Source of the DNA: Lepidodermella squamata
Taxonomy: Eukaryota; Gastrotricha
Reading direction: 5' to 3'
NCBI GenBank assembly: GCA_047495785.1
Contig: JBLDXI010000029.1
Location: 1,178,001 to 1,242,000, forward strand
DNA length: 64,000 bases
The position numbers and the translations under genes were made by a program. Below the pieces are notes generated by a model. That model ran no database searches. It was not told the DNA's origin and worked only from the letters and a program-made list of their open reading frames with translations. Positions 12,339-24,116 of this stretch are shown piece by piece. Each line of letters starts with the position of its first letter. Positions within the stretch are counted from its first letter, which is position 1.

Positions 12339-15300
12339 ATGGATCCAAATGTTTTGAACGAATTGGCGGTGTGTTTGCAAAACACGCTGTCGCCCGATGC
12401 CACGGTCCGCCGAGCCGCTGAGCGAATGCTAGAAAGTGGCGAAGCTCAACGCGGTTTCCCGATTATGCTTCTGATGCTAGCAAAGGCCGAGAACCAACCG
12501 GCTGTCGTTCAAATCACCGCTGCTGTTTCTTTCAAAAATTTCGTCAAAAAACACTGGCGAATTGTAAGTCGAAGGCGAACAACATAACCCTTCTCAAACA
12601 TTTTAATAGTGGATTTAAAGAAATTTAAATTCCAAATTCTTTAAATTCCGGAAAAAGCTTCGAATGAGGTTTTCAGGATTGAAGATTGAAAAAACTAAAA
12701 TTTGAAATTCATTTGGCCGTGTTATCTTGAATTTTGTTTGTAAAATTTTTAGAAAATCAAAGCTAGGTATTCCCCTCCAATAATTCATGAGTTGTTTTCT
12801 GATTTTTTAGACCGAAAATCGGGATGATGTGGTTGGCGAGGACATTCGCGCCCAAATTCGCGGCTCAATCATCGAAATCATGCTATCAAGCTCTGACAAA
12901 ATCCAGAAGCAAATCAGCGAAGCTATCGGCTTGATCGGCATCCGCGACTTCCCAAAACGCTGGCCTGATCTGGTCGCCCAGTTGGCGAACCAACTCAACG
13001 CAAATGGCCGATCCAATATCCGAACAGCCAAGGGCATTCTCCAAACTGCCAGCTCTTTATTCTCTCGTTACCGCAACGAATTTCAAACGGAAGAGTTGAT
13101 TCGCGAAATTCTGCTGGTTCTGCAAGATTTCGCGCAGATTTTCACTGATTTCGCGTCGTTTTTGGTCGGCGTTGTCGTCGAAGCGCCGGCTGGTGTTACG
13201 CCTGATATGCTAAACTGTTTACACCTGGTCGCTGATATTTTTTACAGCCTTAATTGCCAGGTTTGATAAATGACTTTGAAGCCAGTTTTGTCTTATAAAA
13301 TTATTTTTTTCAAGGATTTGCCCGAATTTTTTGAAATCAACATGCAAACTTGGATGGCGCATTTCGACAAGTTGCTGAAGCTGCAATTGCCGGCGAATAT
13401 CGGTGAGCCGAGTGAAGGCCGAACCCTCGACGAGGTGAAATCAGCCGTTTGCGAGTCGGTTGCTATGTACGCGCAAAAGTACAGCGAGGAATTTTCGCCC
13501 TACCTACCGACTTTTGTCACCGATATTTGGCAAGTGCTTGAGGCGGCTGGTCAAAAGGCGAAATGCGATCAATTGGCGTCGACTGCCATCCAATTTTTGG
13601 CCTCAATTGCCGACCGCCCGGCTTATGCCAACCTGTTCGCTGATCCGACTGCGCTTCAGTCGATTTGCCAAAACGTCGTACTGCCTAATTTGTACTTCCG
13701 TGAGGAGGACGAGGAGGATTTTGAAGACAACCCTGAGCAGTATATCAGGGCCGATCTCGAGGGGGCTGATGCGGATACGCGCCGTCGAGCGGCGTGTGAG
13801 CTCGTTAAATCGCTGAATCGGTCGTTTGAGTCGCAACTCGTCGCTCACTTTTCGCAATATATCGTCGGAATGCTGAACGTGAGTCTTGAAAATACTTCGA
13901 ATTTTTTTTCACAAATTTTCAAATTTGTCATAAACCAAATTCGTAGCTTTCTAGAAATTCATTTGAATATTTTGTTTGAATTTGGAATTATTGAACTACG
14001 CGAGAAAATGCCTTTTAATAGTATAAGTTTTGTCGCAATCCAAGCCAAATTGAGTGAGTTAATTTGCAGAGTTTTTCGATTATTTCTTGAACTTGGTGAT
14101 TTCTCGATGAAAAATAAGCTCGATTATCAGTTTTTGACCTATCTTTATTTTTGTTCTTGTGAATTGTAGAAATACTTGGAGAACAAGGCCGTCAATTGGA
14201 AATGCAAGGACAGTGCGATTTACTTGGTCACCTCAATCGCCAGCAAAGGCGCCACCCAAAAGCACGGCACCACCAAGGCTAGTGAACTCGTCAACGTTCA
14301 AGATTTCTACGTTCAACACATCCTGCCCGATATCGCCGATCCCGATGGTAAATTCATTATTTTCAATATTTTTTGTAATTTAATATTTTTCAAATTTGAT
14401 ATTCATGTATAATTTTCGATTTTTCTCTCTTTTTTTTAGTCAACGCTCTGCCGGTAATTAAGGCGGATGGCCTCAAATTTGTGGTCACCTTCCGCGGCCA
14501 ACTCAGCGCCGAGCAGCTGATGCAAGCCATCCCATGCGCAATCGCCCTCCTCCAGTCGAAATCCGTCGTTGTAATGTCGTACGCCGCTCATCTGCTCGAG
14601 CGACTCTTCATCATGAAAGCCGCCGGGCCGGACGGCGTCAACCGCCCCATCATCGCGCCCGAATTCCTCGACGCCCATGCTAACGCTCTATTCCAAACCC
14701 TCTGCAACGTGGTGCTAGTTCGGCCTGAAACCGCCGAGAGTGTCTACGCCGTTCGAGCCTTACTACGAGCCATTTGGCTATTGGAAGAGCGATCGCTGTC
14801 TCGAGTCGATGCTTTCGTCCTGCCGAGGTTGAGCGAACGCATTGTCACGATCAGCCGAAATCCGAGCCGGCCAGAGTTCAACCACTACTTGTTCGAAACC
14901 GTGTGTGTCTGCTGTCACGTAGCGTGCCGCAAATCAGCGGCTGGCATTTCGGCTCTGGCTGCGCTTGAGAAGGCCCTGCTGCCCTGTTTCCAGACCATAG
15001 TTCAAAGCGATGTTCAAGAATTTCTGCCCTACGTATTCCAGGTTAGATTTTTATTCGCAATTTTTTGGGAATTTCGGAATCGCGAAAATCGAAAGAATTT
15101 AGCCCTGGAAAATCATATTGGCAAAAAAATTTCAGACCCGTTTTTTAATTTTTCAGGTTTTGACGCTCATGCTGGACTACAACGAACCAGGTGCGATTTC
15201 GGCGACTTACACGTCAATGCTGCCGTTTTTCATGCAGCCGCTGTACTGGGAGCGTACCGGCAACATCCCGGCGCTCACCCTGCTCCTGCAGGCCTACATC

Positions 15301-16488
15301 GAAAAATCACCGGCCCAAATTACCGACGAACAAATCGTCGGCATGCTGGGCATTTTCCAGAAGTTGGTTATGAACAAAACCCACGACCACGATGCGTTCC
15401 GCTTGCTGGCCGCTCTCACGAGTCACGTGCCGGCTACTCGCATGCAGGGCAATATTAAAGGTAAAAATAAAATCGCTTCGAGTTAGCCAATTTTATTTTT
15501 CATAAATGCCTTGAATTGAAATTTCTAACGAAATTTTAGTAATTTTTATTTATTTTAAGTTTTGATTTAGAGCAGTTGAATACCGAAAATACCCGAGCCA
15601 AAAACTTGAGTCTTCCCGGTAAATTCTAGGTTTTTCGGTGAATGGAAGATATGGAATTTTCTTGTAAGGTTTAGGGCTAAAAGAATTGAAAACTTGTCTA
15701 AAAAATTAGCAAAATCGAAAAATTTGCACTGGAAAAATTCTGAAGAAATCATTTTAATCTGGAAAAATTATTAATTAAATTTTATCAATGTTTCTGGTTT
15801 AACGTTGTTTTTTATTTAAGGTGTGTTTACCATCCTGCTCCAGCGTTTATCAACAAGCAAAACTCCGAAATTTTTGCGTGGCCTGCTGCTGTTCCTCACC
15901 GCTTTCGTGCGCCTGCCGCAGTGGGGCGGCGGCGATTTCCTCGTCGAAGTTTTCGACCAAATCCAACCCAACCTATTCGGCATGTTGATCGAACGCGTTT
16001 TCCTGACCGAAGCCATCAAAGTCCAAGGCTGGCCATCTCGCTTCCGCATCGCCAAGGGCCTCGCCGCTATTATCGGCTCAAACCGGTTCGCAGAGACCTA
16101 CCGCAACAACTGGGCTAATGTCGTCGAATTGGCCGTTCAATTGGTCGAAACGCAGCAGGACGCGAACGATAACGACGATGACGGCGACGTTTTCGCCGGT
16201 GATATCGAAGAAATGGCTGGCTATGAAGCGGCCTTCTCGCAACTGGCCTTCGCCAGCCGGCGCGGGGAGTCCGCCAGCGGCACCCCGGCCCCGGTCCCAT
16301 CTGCCGGTGGCGCCCATTGGGAGTCGTTTGCGAAGGCCCAGATCGAACTACGCGGCGATTTGGCGAAGTCAGTCAACGCTCATTTGGCTAAAGTTGCGGC
16401 GAACTCGCCGGTTCCGATTGCGACGGCGTTCTCGCCCGGTGCTAAGAGCGCGTTGGTTAGCTACGGTGTCCCGCTAGCTACGGCCTGA
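12339..16488 (+). CDS. CSE1L: Exportin-2 (CAS/CSE1), importin-alpha re-exporter
   Basis: Karyopherin-beta family nuclear export receptor that carries importin-alpha back to the cytoplasm with RanGTP. Seven exons: 12339-12563, 12811-13260, 13315-13878, 14170-14347, 14440-15041, 15157-15460 and 15821-16488, 2991 nt (996 aa; human 971). The N-terminal importin-beta domain is clear: RRAAERMLESGEAQRGFPIMLL then AAVSFKNFVKKHWR, and IGIRDFPKRWPDLV. The acidic EEDEEDFEDNPEQYIRADLE block is a hallmark of CSE1, as are KDSAIYLVTSIASKG and KYLENKAVNWKCKD. HEAT repeats run throughout. The C-terminal region contains an Asp-rich stretch (NDNDDDGDV) and a Gly/Ala/Pro-rich linker (about 16250-16320) before the last helix. 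Exonic GC is higher than in the introns. Housekeeping gene with no visible defect. Confidence 0.95.
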
Positions 16489-17584
16489 TGGAATGAAACT
16501 TTAGAAGAAATTAACCGCGCTATCTCTATCTCTCTTCATCTTTCATCACACGCATTCAATTGTCTTATTACGTTCTAAAAAAGCTTCATTTTTTTCTCAT
16601 AAATTCGTTCATTTTTGTCCTCTCGGTGATATATATCCTACGTATAATTTGAAAGGAACGGTGTGTAGCAATTTGAAATTGCGCTAAAACGTAACTATCT
16701 CGGTGTTTATTGCACGGATGTTCGAATGTTCGAGTAAAAGACGTACACGACACGCTTTGTCATTTATTTTTCGTCATGAATAGTCTCACAAAATTAAAAC
16801 CGAAAAGTTCAAAAGTTGTTAATTTAGTATAAATAATGGAATTTCTAAAAAATTATTGGAAATTTTGTAGAATTTTGTAGAGGGGAACAATGTTCAGTGA
16901 ATTTTACAGATTTCATAAGATTTTTAGAATCCAGCATTTCCTATATTATTCTAAAATCTGATGTCATTTGGTCATATTCCGTTATTCGGATTTGAAAAAG
17001 TTCTCAAATTTCATTTTGATTTTAGGATTTTGAAAAGCTTTGATGGTCCAATTTTTCAAGTTTTCGAGAAGAATTGATTGAAGGATTTGATGAAATAACG
17101 TTTAGGCGATTTGCAAAATTCTTTGTTTTCTCGAATTGATGCAAATGATAGCTTTCATATTCGTGGGATTTGATGGGGACAATTTGTATTTCAACAAAAT
17201 TTGACCTATAATATAAGTAATCTTGCATTTTTGAATATATTTTAGTAGATTTGTTAGATTTCTAGAAAATTCGCGAATTTTACTATAATAACGAAAATTT
17301 GAAGTTTCTGAAGGATGAGCCAATTTTCTTAGTTGTGATAGGGCTTTCGATGAAATCTGAAAATTTCGAAGTTTTTCGACTTGATTGATCGAATTGGGAT
17401 GCGTGCATAAAATCAAAATTTTCATTTTCAAATCGATTGGAAGAAATTCGGTACAAAATTCTGCTAACGAAAGGATTTGGTGTTCCTCAAGCTAATTTCA
17501 TTTTTTTCTCGTTTTTAGGGTTATTAAAAGAACCAAATTGGTTGAACGCGAGGAACCTGCCCAACTCTCGCGTGCGGTTGTTCT
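16489..17584. other. Intergenic between CSE1L and FBXO42
   Basis: About 1.1 kb, strongly AT-rich after the CSE1L 3' UTR. An acceptor-like pyrimidine tract ending in TAG at 17516-17518 lies just before the FBXO42 start codon, so FBXO42 may have a noncoding first exon upstream. No RNA gene or transposon recognised. Confidence 0.4.
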
Positions 17585-20500
17585 ATGAAGAGGACGCTCT
17601 CGTCTGTGCAGACGGACGAACAGGCGCAAGCGTTGAACTGCAGCAACTTCCTGATCTCGAGCGTCGGCGACGCCCTGGCCACGTCCGTCGCCGCGCTCTC
17701 CGCCCACTCCCCGCCCCTGCCCTGCGAGTGCTACATCGACCAGCTGCCTAACGAAGTGCTCGAACTCATCCTGTACTACCTACGGCCGTATGGCGATGCG
17801 CAAAATGCAGGCCTGGTCTGCAAACGCTGGAACCGCATATGCAAGGCGCTGCTCAATCGCCGGCGGCGCGATTTCGCCGAATCGGCGAACAACGGCCGGC
17901 TGTACGCGACTGTGTACGACCTGCCGGAGGGCCCGGCTGCTAGGTACACGCATAGTTGCGTCTACCACCGCGGGTCGCTGTACGTATTCGGCGGGTCGAA
18001 TACGGAGTCGGCGACTTTCAACGACCTGTGGCGGTTTGATTTGAATTCGCGCAGCTGGTTTCGTGTCATTGCGCAGGGCACGCCGCCGTCGCCGCGGTCT
18101 ATGGCCACCCTGGTGCCGTTTGGCGACGAGTTGCTGCTATTCGGCGGCTGGCATCCGCCTCCTCCTGCTCAGGTTTGTTACAGATTGCCCTGTCCTAAAT
18201 TCACTAAGGCTGAACCGGTCGTTGAGTTTATGTAATTTTTACGGATAATTAACAAATTTTTTGAAAATAAAATATCCTGGAATAGCAGCCCGGGCCTATA
18301 AATTCTGTATCTCTAATAATTGAAAAATCTCATAATGTTTTTTGGCATTTTATTTTGGTAAAATGTGTATTTTTGGGCCACATTTTTTCGGGTTTTGTGG
18401 ACCCTATTCTTACCATTTGGAGGGCATTTAAATAATATGGCTGGTGAGATGAGGAAATTTACTTTGACCGTCAGCAAATAGGAATCAACGGCAGAGGCCC
18501 AGGAATTTCAATCTCGGAAGCAGTGCCAAACCGCCTAAGCGAAAGGATTGCTTGTAGTACGTTGTAGCCCCTGCAGCGTCGTCTTTCGGCACAATGATCA
18601 CGAATATCGATGGTTCCACTTTATCGCTTGAAATACGTCTATTGGCGGTGTTACATATGAGACATACGGTATAGGGATGAAATTTTTTTGAAAGTTTTGA
18701 AGAATTTTACACCGACTTTGGCCGGCCTCTTCACTCCGCCCTCGTCAGCCTAATTCAGGCCAATCGAATTTCGCAATTTGGCGAAGATCCGATAGGGAAC
18801 CGACTTCTTATTTAGTTAGTAAATTGTGTTATTCTGATGCGAGATTAATGGCAGCGCCATCCAAGTAGTCAATAACGCTCAGTTTCTTTTCGAGCAACTT
18901 TGCAGCTAATTTCGCCAAGTTTTTGTTCACGTGCTCATACTTTTTTTCGGGCAAGCAAGGTCTTCGCCCGAAATTTGCTGCAGCAGTTTACCGCGAGCAT
19001 CGGTTTCTTCGCCCAGAATCAAATCGATGAAGGCCTAGAAGGACAGGTGACAGGTGCAGGTTATGGTTGATTTTATTATGGCACCCTTCGACGGCGTTAT
19101 TAGTACGGACATCCTGACCGAAAACCGTCCATTCTTCCGGCTTTGCGGTTGCCATCCAATGATTTTCAAAGTAATCGTCGAAATTCTTACTTTCAAATCT
19201 TGTGATGGCAACCATGGTAACTCGCTGTGTTGAAAAACTGTTCGATCACCGCACACGGATGCGGGAATTGAAAACACGTAATGCGCCACCTTTGAGAGGA
19301 GTGGAAATGAAACTTCCACCAGTCATAAACAGGTTCGCATGTTGCAAGTTCCATCAGGTCGTGACTATCTGGATACGCATGTAAGACGTAAAGGTGGATT
19401 TCTTCGAGCAGTGGAAACAGCTACCCAAAACCGTCTTCCCGTGGGCAACAGACCCTGAATCACTTCGTGTATGGTAATAAATACCATTGGTTTTGACTGT
19501 GAGGTGTGAATCAAATTGTAAAAAATCAATTAGGGATCACCACGGTAATTTATTTAAAATTAAAATTCGCCGACGTTTCGATGTAAAAACATCATCATCA
19601 GGGCTAAAATCCTGAATCGTTCAAACATTCTATAAATGCTCTAGGCCTTACCTTTTGACACCACCCGAAAGGGGGCTGAATATTATGCATAAATAAAAGA
19701 AAAGTAATTTCATTGGGATAAGTTCAATTTTCTACAAACAATTAAAGAGATAGTTGCGCTGTAGATTTTTGTAGATTGTGGAAGATTTCTCATTTTTTCG
19801 CCTGTTTTATGCGGAATTTGAAATTTTTTGTGTTATAGGTCAGCCCCGGGCAGTACCAGCCGCGGTTCTTCGCCGACCTCGACGTGTTCAACACGCGAGC
19901 CGAGCGGTGGGAGCGCGTGTTCAGCCTGCCATCACCCATGCCCGTGTGCGCGCACTCGGCCGTCGTGCTCGACCGCGCGCGCCTTATGGTCGTCTTCGGC
20001 GGCTTCCACATCCAGCGCCGCGTGTCGAACCGCACCAGCGTGTTCCGCCTGCAAGAACGCGTGTGGGAGGTCGAAGAACGCGTCGAAGGCCCGCGGCCCG
20101 ACCCGCGCTACGGCCACTCGTGCACGCTCGTCGACGACGAGCACATGATCATTGTCGGCGGGTCGACGATGGCGAGCGACGACGCGGGCGCGTTGCTGCG
20201 AGATGTCTGGATGCTCACCATGCCTAGTCACTCCCATAACTCGAACGATGAAATAACGCGACCGGCGTGGCGGTGGACGAAAATCGAGGTGCATGACGAG
20301 CACCTAGCCCCACCTACCCTTTGGGTGCTGTCACCCACCCGCGTCTCCGGCTGCATGGTCTACTTCAGCAAGTTGTCTGATGCGATGTTTCAGCAGTACG
20401 CGCAGTACTGGGCGGCGAGGGCGAATGCGTTGGCTGCGTCTTCGAGTGCCCTTTCGCCGGAGCCGGTTGGCCGGAAGTTGCTGCCCGTGGCGACGGGTGG

Positions 20501-23300
20501 GCAGCAGGGCGGCCGGGCTGGACGGTCGATGCGGCGCTTGGAGCAGCTCGAGAAGTATTTGGTCAAGCGGAAGGTGGGCGATGTCCGCGAGCTGCCCGAG
20601 TCGATTTTGCGAGCCCGGTTGCGAGCGTTGCCTCACTTTCTCGACATCTCAACTGCTGTATCAGGTTAGCTACATTTTTAATAGGTATTATTTCTTCCAA
20701 TTCCACAGCGTGTCCCATGAGTAACGCAAACAAGGGAAAATGGATCAGAAACTCTAAAATGAGAGGGGGCTGTATCTCATGGGCAGAAAAGTCTAAAATG
20801 CCATAAGAATAGTATTAAAGTATTTCTCTTGTGAATGGGATTGAACAAATCCGAAGAAATTTGATCCAACAAAGTAAAACCGAAAATTACCGAATAAATC
20901 ATCACTCAGGGTTTTCTCCGGTAATTTTTTCGGTTAAATCGTTCTTCTTTACCGGTGCACCAGTCGATCATTGGCGCCTGTTGTATTCCCTTTCCTCAAA
21001 TTCAATTTTGGCTTGTGTTGGAGCTAGGGGTGTGTTTTTAAAGTCCGATTCGAAGGAAGTCCTAGTAGGCTGATAGGTCCGAATATTTTTTGAACAAAAC
21101 TGATGGCATCGTGCCGTGAGGATTTTCAATTTTAAAAAACAAGAGAAAGCCAGCATCGATACAAAAATTATGCAAAATGCAAGCAGCAGCGACAGCAATC
21201 GGGACGAAATGAGTGTCAAAATCGTCAAATCAAAACGTCCACGTTGGTGTCGCTTGCATTGCGATCCGTACGCTACAAGAAATAAACATACGGTTCCAGC
21301 GTTGAGTCGTCTTTGGTTTTCCAGCGATTTTCATGGGCGGCTAAAAATGAAGAAAATTATACCCAGAGATAATATCGCGAAACCGATCATTTTTCTTACG
21401 AATGTTGCCTTGTTGAATGGCTTAGTCGATAGCTTGAAATACTGGGTTGGCCATTTTTCGGTTTTCCCGAGTCGTTCGAACCTGCTCCTGCTTTGAGTGC
21501 TTTGCACGATTGCCGAGATCCTACTCTTAATGCGACGAAGTCGCTGCTTACTTTGGCAACTTGTTACTAGACCTTTTAATGTATAGCGCGTAATTCGAGG
21601 AGAAAATTCAATGGACATGGAATAATAAATTAGCAATGATATTAGAATCGTCACCTTTGCCGATTGTTTAAATTCAAGAGCTCACAGACTTCATAGCATA
21701 GCATAGCATAGCATTTTCTTTATTTTATCTTTTCCTTGATCAACAATAACATAATAATAACAATTGAGTTCAAGTACAGAAACGAAGAAACAAAAATGAG
21801 AAGGAAAAATGATAAAATAAAATTCACTCCGGTGTACCCAATTCGCCGGGCGTGATGTAAATTTTGTTCACGCCAAGCGAACCGAGTGTCGGAGGAGGAC
21901 CGACAGACTTCTTGGAGGGAAATGCACGTGGCGCATTTGAAACCATCACGTTCATAAATTATCAAACCTCTCAGACCACTCGGACTTGAAAAACACACCT
22001 CTGCTTATGAATACTGATTCCGTCCCAGTTTTCTTTTGCGAAGCTGGGGAGCTTTTTCAAAGAACAGCCGTCTGTCAGAAGCATATTTTAGCTCAAGGAT
22101 AATTTTCGCATCGGAGTTATCCTTCTTGATCAAGTTGGTTCGAACGACGCGCTCCTTGACGTCGAAGTGCCGAGACTTTCGACCAGAGTCGATTAAGAAT
22201 GATAGATTTACCGGAACATGCAGAATGTTTCTGCTGATATCATGGAGTACACTTCTCTGCTCATTACGTCTTTCCTGAGCTGCTAAACGTTGTTCAATGT
22301 TGATTCGTTCTTCGGCAACGAATAAGTGGTCGGCTACCACCTCATTACAAATTCAACAGTACCTAAATTAAGATTAGGAAGCACTTGAGCGTCAGGCAAA
22401 CGTAAGCAACGTAGGCATGATAGAAGGAGGCTCCGCAGCATCTTAGACGAAGGTGGTTCAGAAAAGGCTTTGGAGATATTTCCATCTGGGACACCCAGCC
22501 TGGAAACAACAAGGCACAGGCCCCATTCGGTTCCCTCCGTAATCAGTTGAATAACATTTTAAATTTTGCGATTGAGAAGAGTTTTCAAGATTGCTGAAAA
22601 CTAACGGTCGTCCCTGCTTGAGCCATCGATAGCAAATAACCTGAAACCAGTATCACCAATGAGAAAAGAACCTGGTTTTTCAAGCGGTTACGCCCTTGAA
22701 GTTGAAAAGTGATTGGGCTCATCACAGTTCTCAGTTGCAGAAAGTTCACCTAGCCTGCTGGTAACTTCGCGATAATGCCTCGAGCTTCTTCCATGTTTAA
22801 CTTGGAAATGGCAGATTTGCACCGACCGTCCAAAAATGCTATGAGACGTCCATTAGCGGTGCTAATCGATGCGTCAGTGTTAAGCAAGAATACGAATACC
22901 AAAAAGAAAGAATGGCCTATAATCGCCTAAAAACTTCGGAAAAATAATATGGGAATAAGTAATGGGCAAAAAGTGTGTCCCAAAAGTAACATGACTGCGG
23001 AAATTATATTTCTCCATGGCTATTCCCTTATTTTCCACTTTTTTTCATCATTTTTTCTGTTTTCTAGCGGGCAGTGTGCGATGGCTGGCGCCGACGTTTG
23101 CGATTCCGCCCGGCGCCGCGCCCGACCAGTCGCTGTTCCACACGATCTCGGCGACGCCGTACGAGGCGGTGATTTTCGGCGGCCTGCAGACGGACCTCAT
23201 TCTGCTGACGAGCCAGGACCCGATGTCGAGGCCCGCGTGCCGCCGCATCGTCCTCCTGCACGCGCTGCCCTTCAACGAGTTCAGCTCGCCATCGCTCTAA
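17585..23300 (+). CDS. FBXO42: F-box and Kelch-repeat protein, FBXO42 (JFK) orthologue
   Basis: Substrate receptor of an SCF ubiquitin ligase; vertebrate FBXO42 is reported to target p53. Three exons: 17585-18172, 19839-20664 and 23068-23300, 1647 nt (548 aa). The F-box is at about residues 52-92 (YIDQLPNEVLELILYYLRPYG ... GLVCKRWNRICKALL). Kelch blades follow: YTHSCVYHRGSLYVFGG, LWRFDLNSRSW, PSPRSMATLV, LLLFGGW, then in exon 2 VCAHSAVVLDRARLMVVFGG, DPRYGHSCTLVDDEHMIIVGG and APPTLWVLSPTRVSG. Exon 3 gives the separated last blade (YEAVIFGGLQTDL), as in human FBXO42, where a long disordered insert precedes the final blade; here that insert is much shorter. Introns of 1.7 and 2.4 kb are unusually long for this window and filled with transposon remnants. 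Exons are notably GC-rich. Confidence 0.88.
18838..19320 (-). mobile_element. MULE-type transposase remnant in FBXO42 intron 1
   Basis: Broken coding sequence on the minus strand with the C-terminal signature of MULE transposases related to the FLYWCH group: W(T/S)VFGQDVRTNNAVEG(C)HNKIN, followed in another frame by AFIDLILGEETDARGKLLQQ and then KYEHVNKNLAKLAAKLLEK ... VIDYLDGAAINLA. The three pieces are in order but in different frames, so the copy is decayed. The catalytic DDE part was not found nearby and no terminal inverted repeats could be defined. Confidence 0.6.
19568..19601 (-). ncRNA. Hammerhead-ribozyme-like motif of a Penelope-like element
   Basis: On the minus strand the core CTGATGA (19601-19595) is followed by a 5-bp hairpin (GATGT/ACATC, TTTT loop) and then GAAACGTCGGCG (19579-19568). 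This arrangement of CTGATGA, stem II and GAAACGTC resembles the minimal hammerheads described in Penelope-like retroelements. One unpaired base lies between CTGATGA and stem II, so self-cleavage is uncertain. No reverse transcriptase or GIY-YIG domain was recognised nearby, so this would be a fragment of an element inside FBXO42 intron 1. Confidence 0.4.
21692..22340 (-). mobile_element. LINE fragment in FBXO42 intron 2
   Basis: A short CATAG tandem array (21692-21713), next to an A-rich stretch on the minus strand, resembles the 3' end of a non-LTR element. Upstream on that strand, 22340-22005 encodes a charged helical segment ending in VVRTNLIKKDNSDAKIILEL ... RRLFFEKAPQLRKRKLG, which resembles the C-terminal part of LINE ORF1 proteins. 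The piece is short and I did not find RT motifs, so the call is tentative. Confidence 0.35.
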
Positions 23301-24116
23301 ATCATAAATTCATACAAAAATAGCACCTAATTGATCTTTTATTGCTAATTTCGATCAAAATAAATAGACATTGTTGCCCGCAATATTGTAACTTCAATAA
23401 AACACGTGAATATTAACTGTTTCCTAATTAAATTGTCAAAATTGAATTATTTTAGAATTCAAGGTGGATTTTTTTGTCAAACCAACGCCAATTTTATTAT
23501 TTTCGCAAGAGAAGAACTCAATCGCATTAGAATGTATGTGCACCTTTTCACCAGGCATGTTTAGTAGTTACTTCCTTTCCTTGAAGTTTTAAAGTATTAA
23601 TCAGCGATTTTGTTCCTGTCAATTGGTTATGATTCTGTTGATGTTACAATTTTGCGCAACCGTCCTGCTGATAAAAATGCAATTTTTCACGATTATTTAA
23701 AAATTGTTAAAAAATACTAATTAATTTAATTGTTCGTTGCAAAGTATTTCAGACCTGGTTCATAATTTTCTAGCTTTAAAGTAATGTGTTATATTAATCG
23801 TGGTCATAATTTTTGTAAATAACGCCGTCGAATTACAATCAGGACTTCCTATATATTTCTTGTGTTTGTTTTGTATATCAAATCGACGATGCGGTCATGT
23901 TCAGTTTTTCGCTCAATTTCGGACTCACATCACGACGCTTGACAATGTTATTGAAGAAAAAAATGACAAATAAAACGATTTGTTCTCGCGATGCTGCGTT
24001 GTTTGTTTTGTTGTTTTACGCGCATTGAAGGCTTTAATCGGGGCTGGTCACGGAAAAATCGCAGCACCTACGCAACTGGTGCGCGGGGTTTGATTTTCGA
24101 GGGAAAAATAGTAAAA
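23301..24116. other. Intergenic between FBXO42 and the mucin/LamG gene
   Basis: About 800 nt, AT-rich. Contains the FBXO42 3' UTR (AATAAA-like signals near 23358 and 23396). No repeat or RNA gene recognised. Confidence 0.4.
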
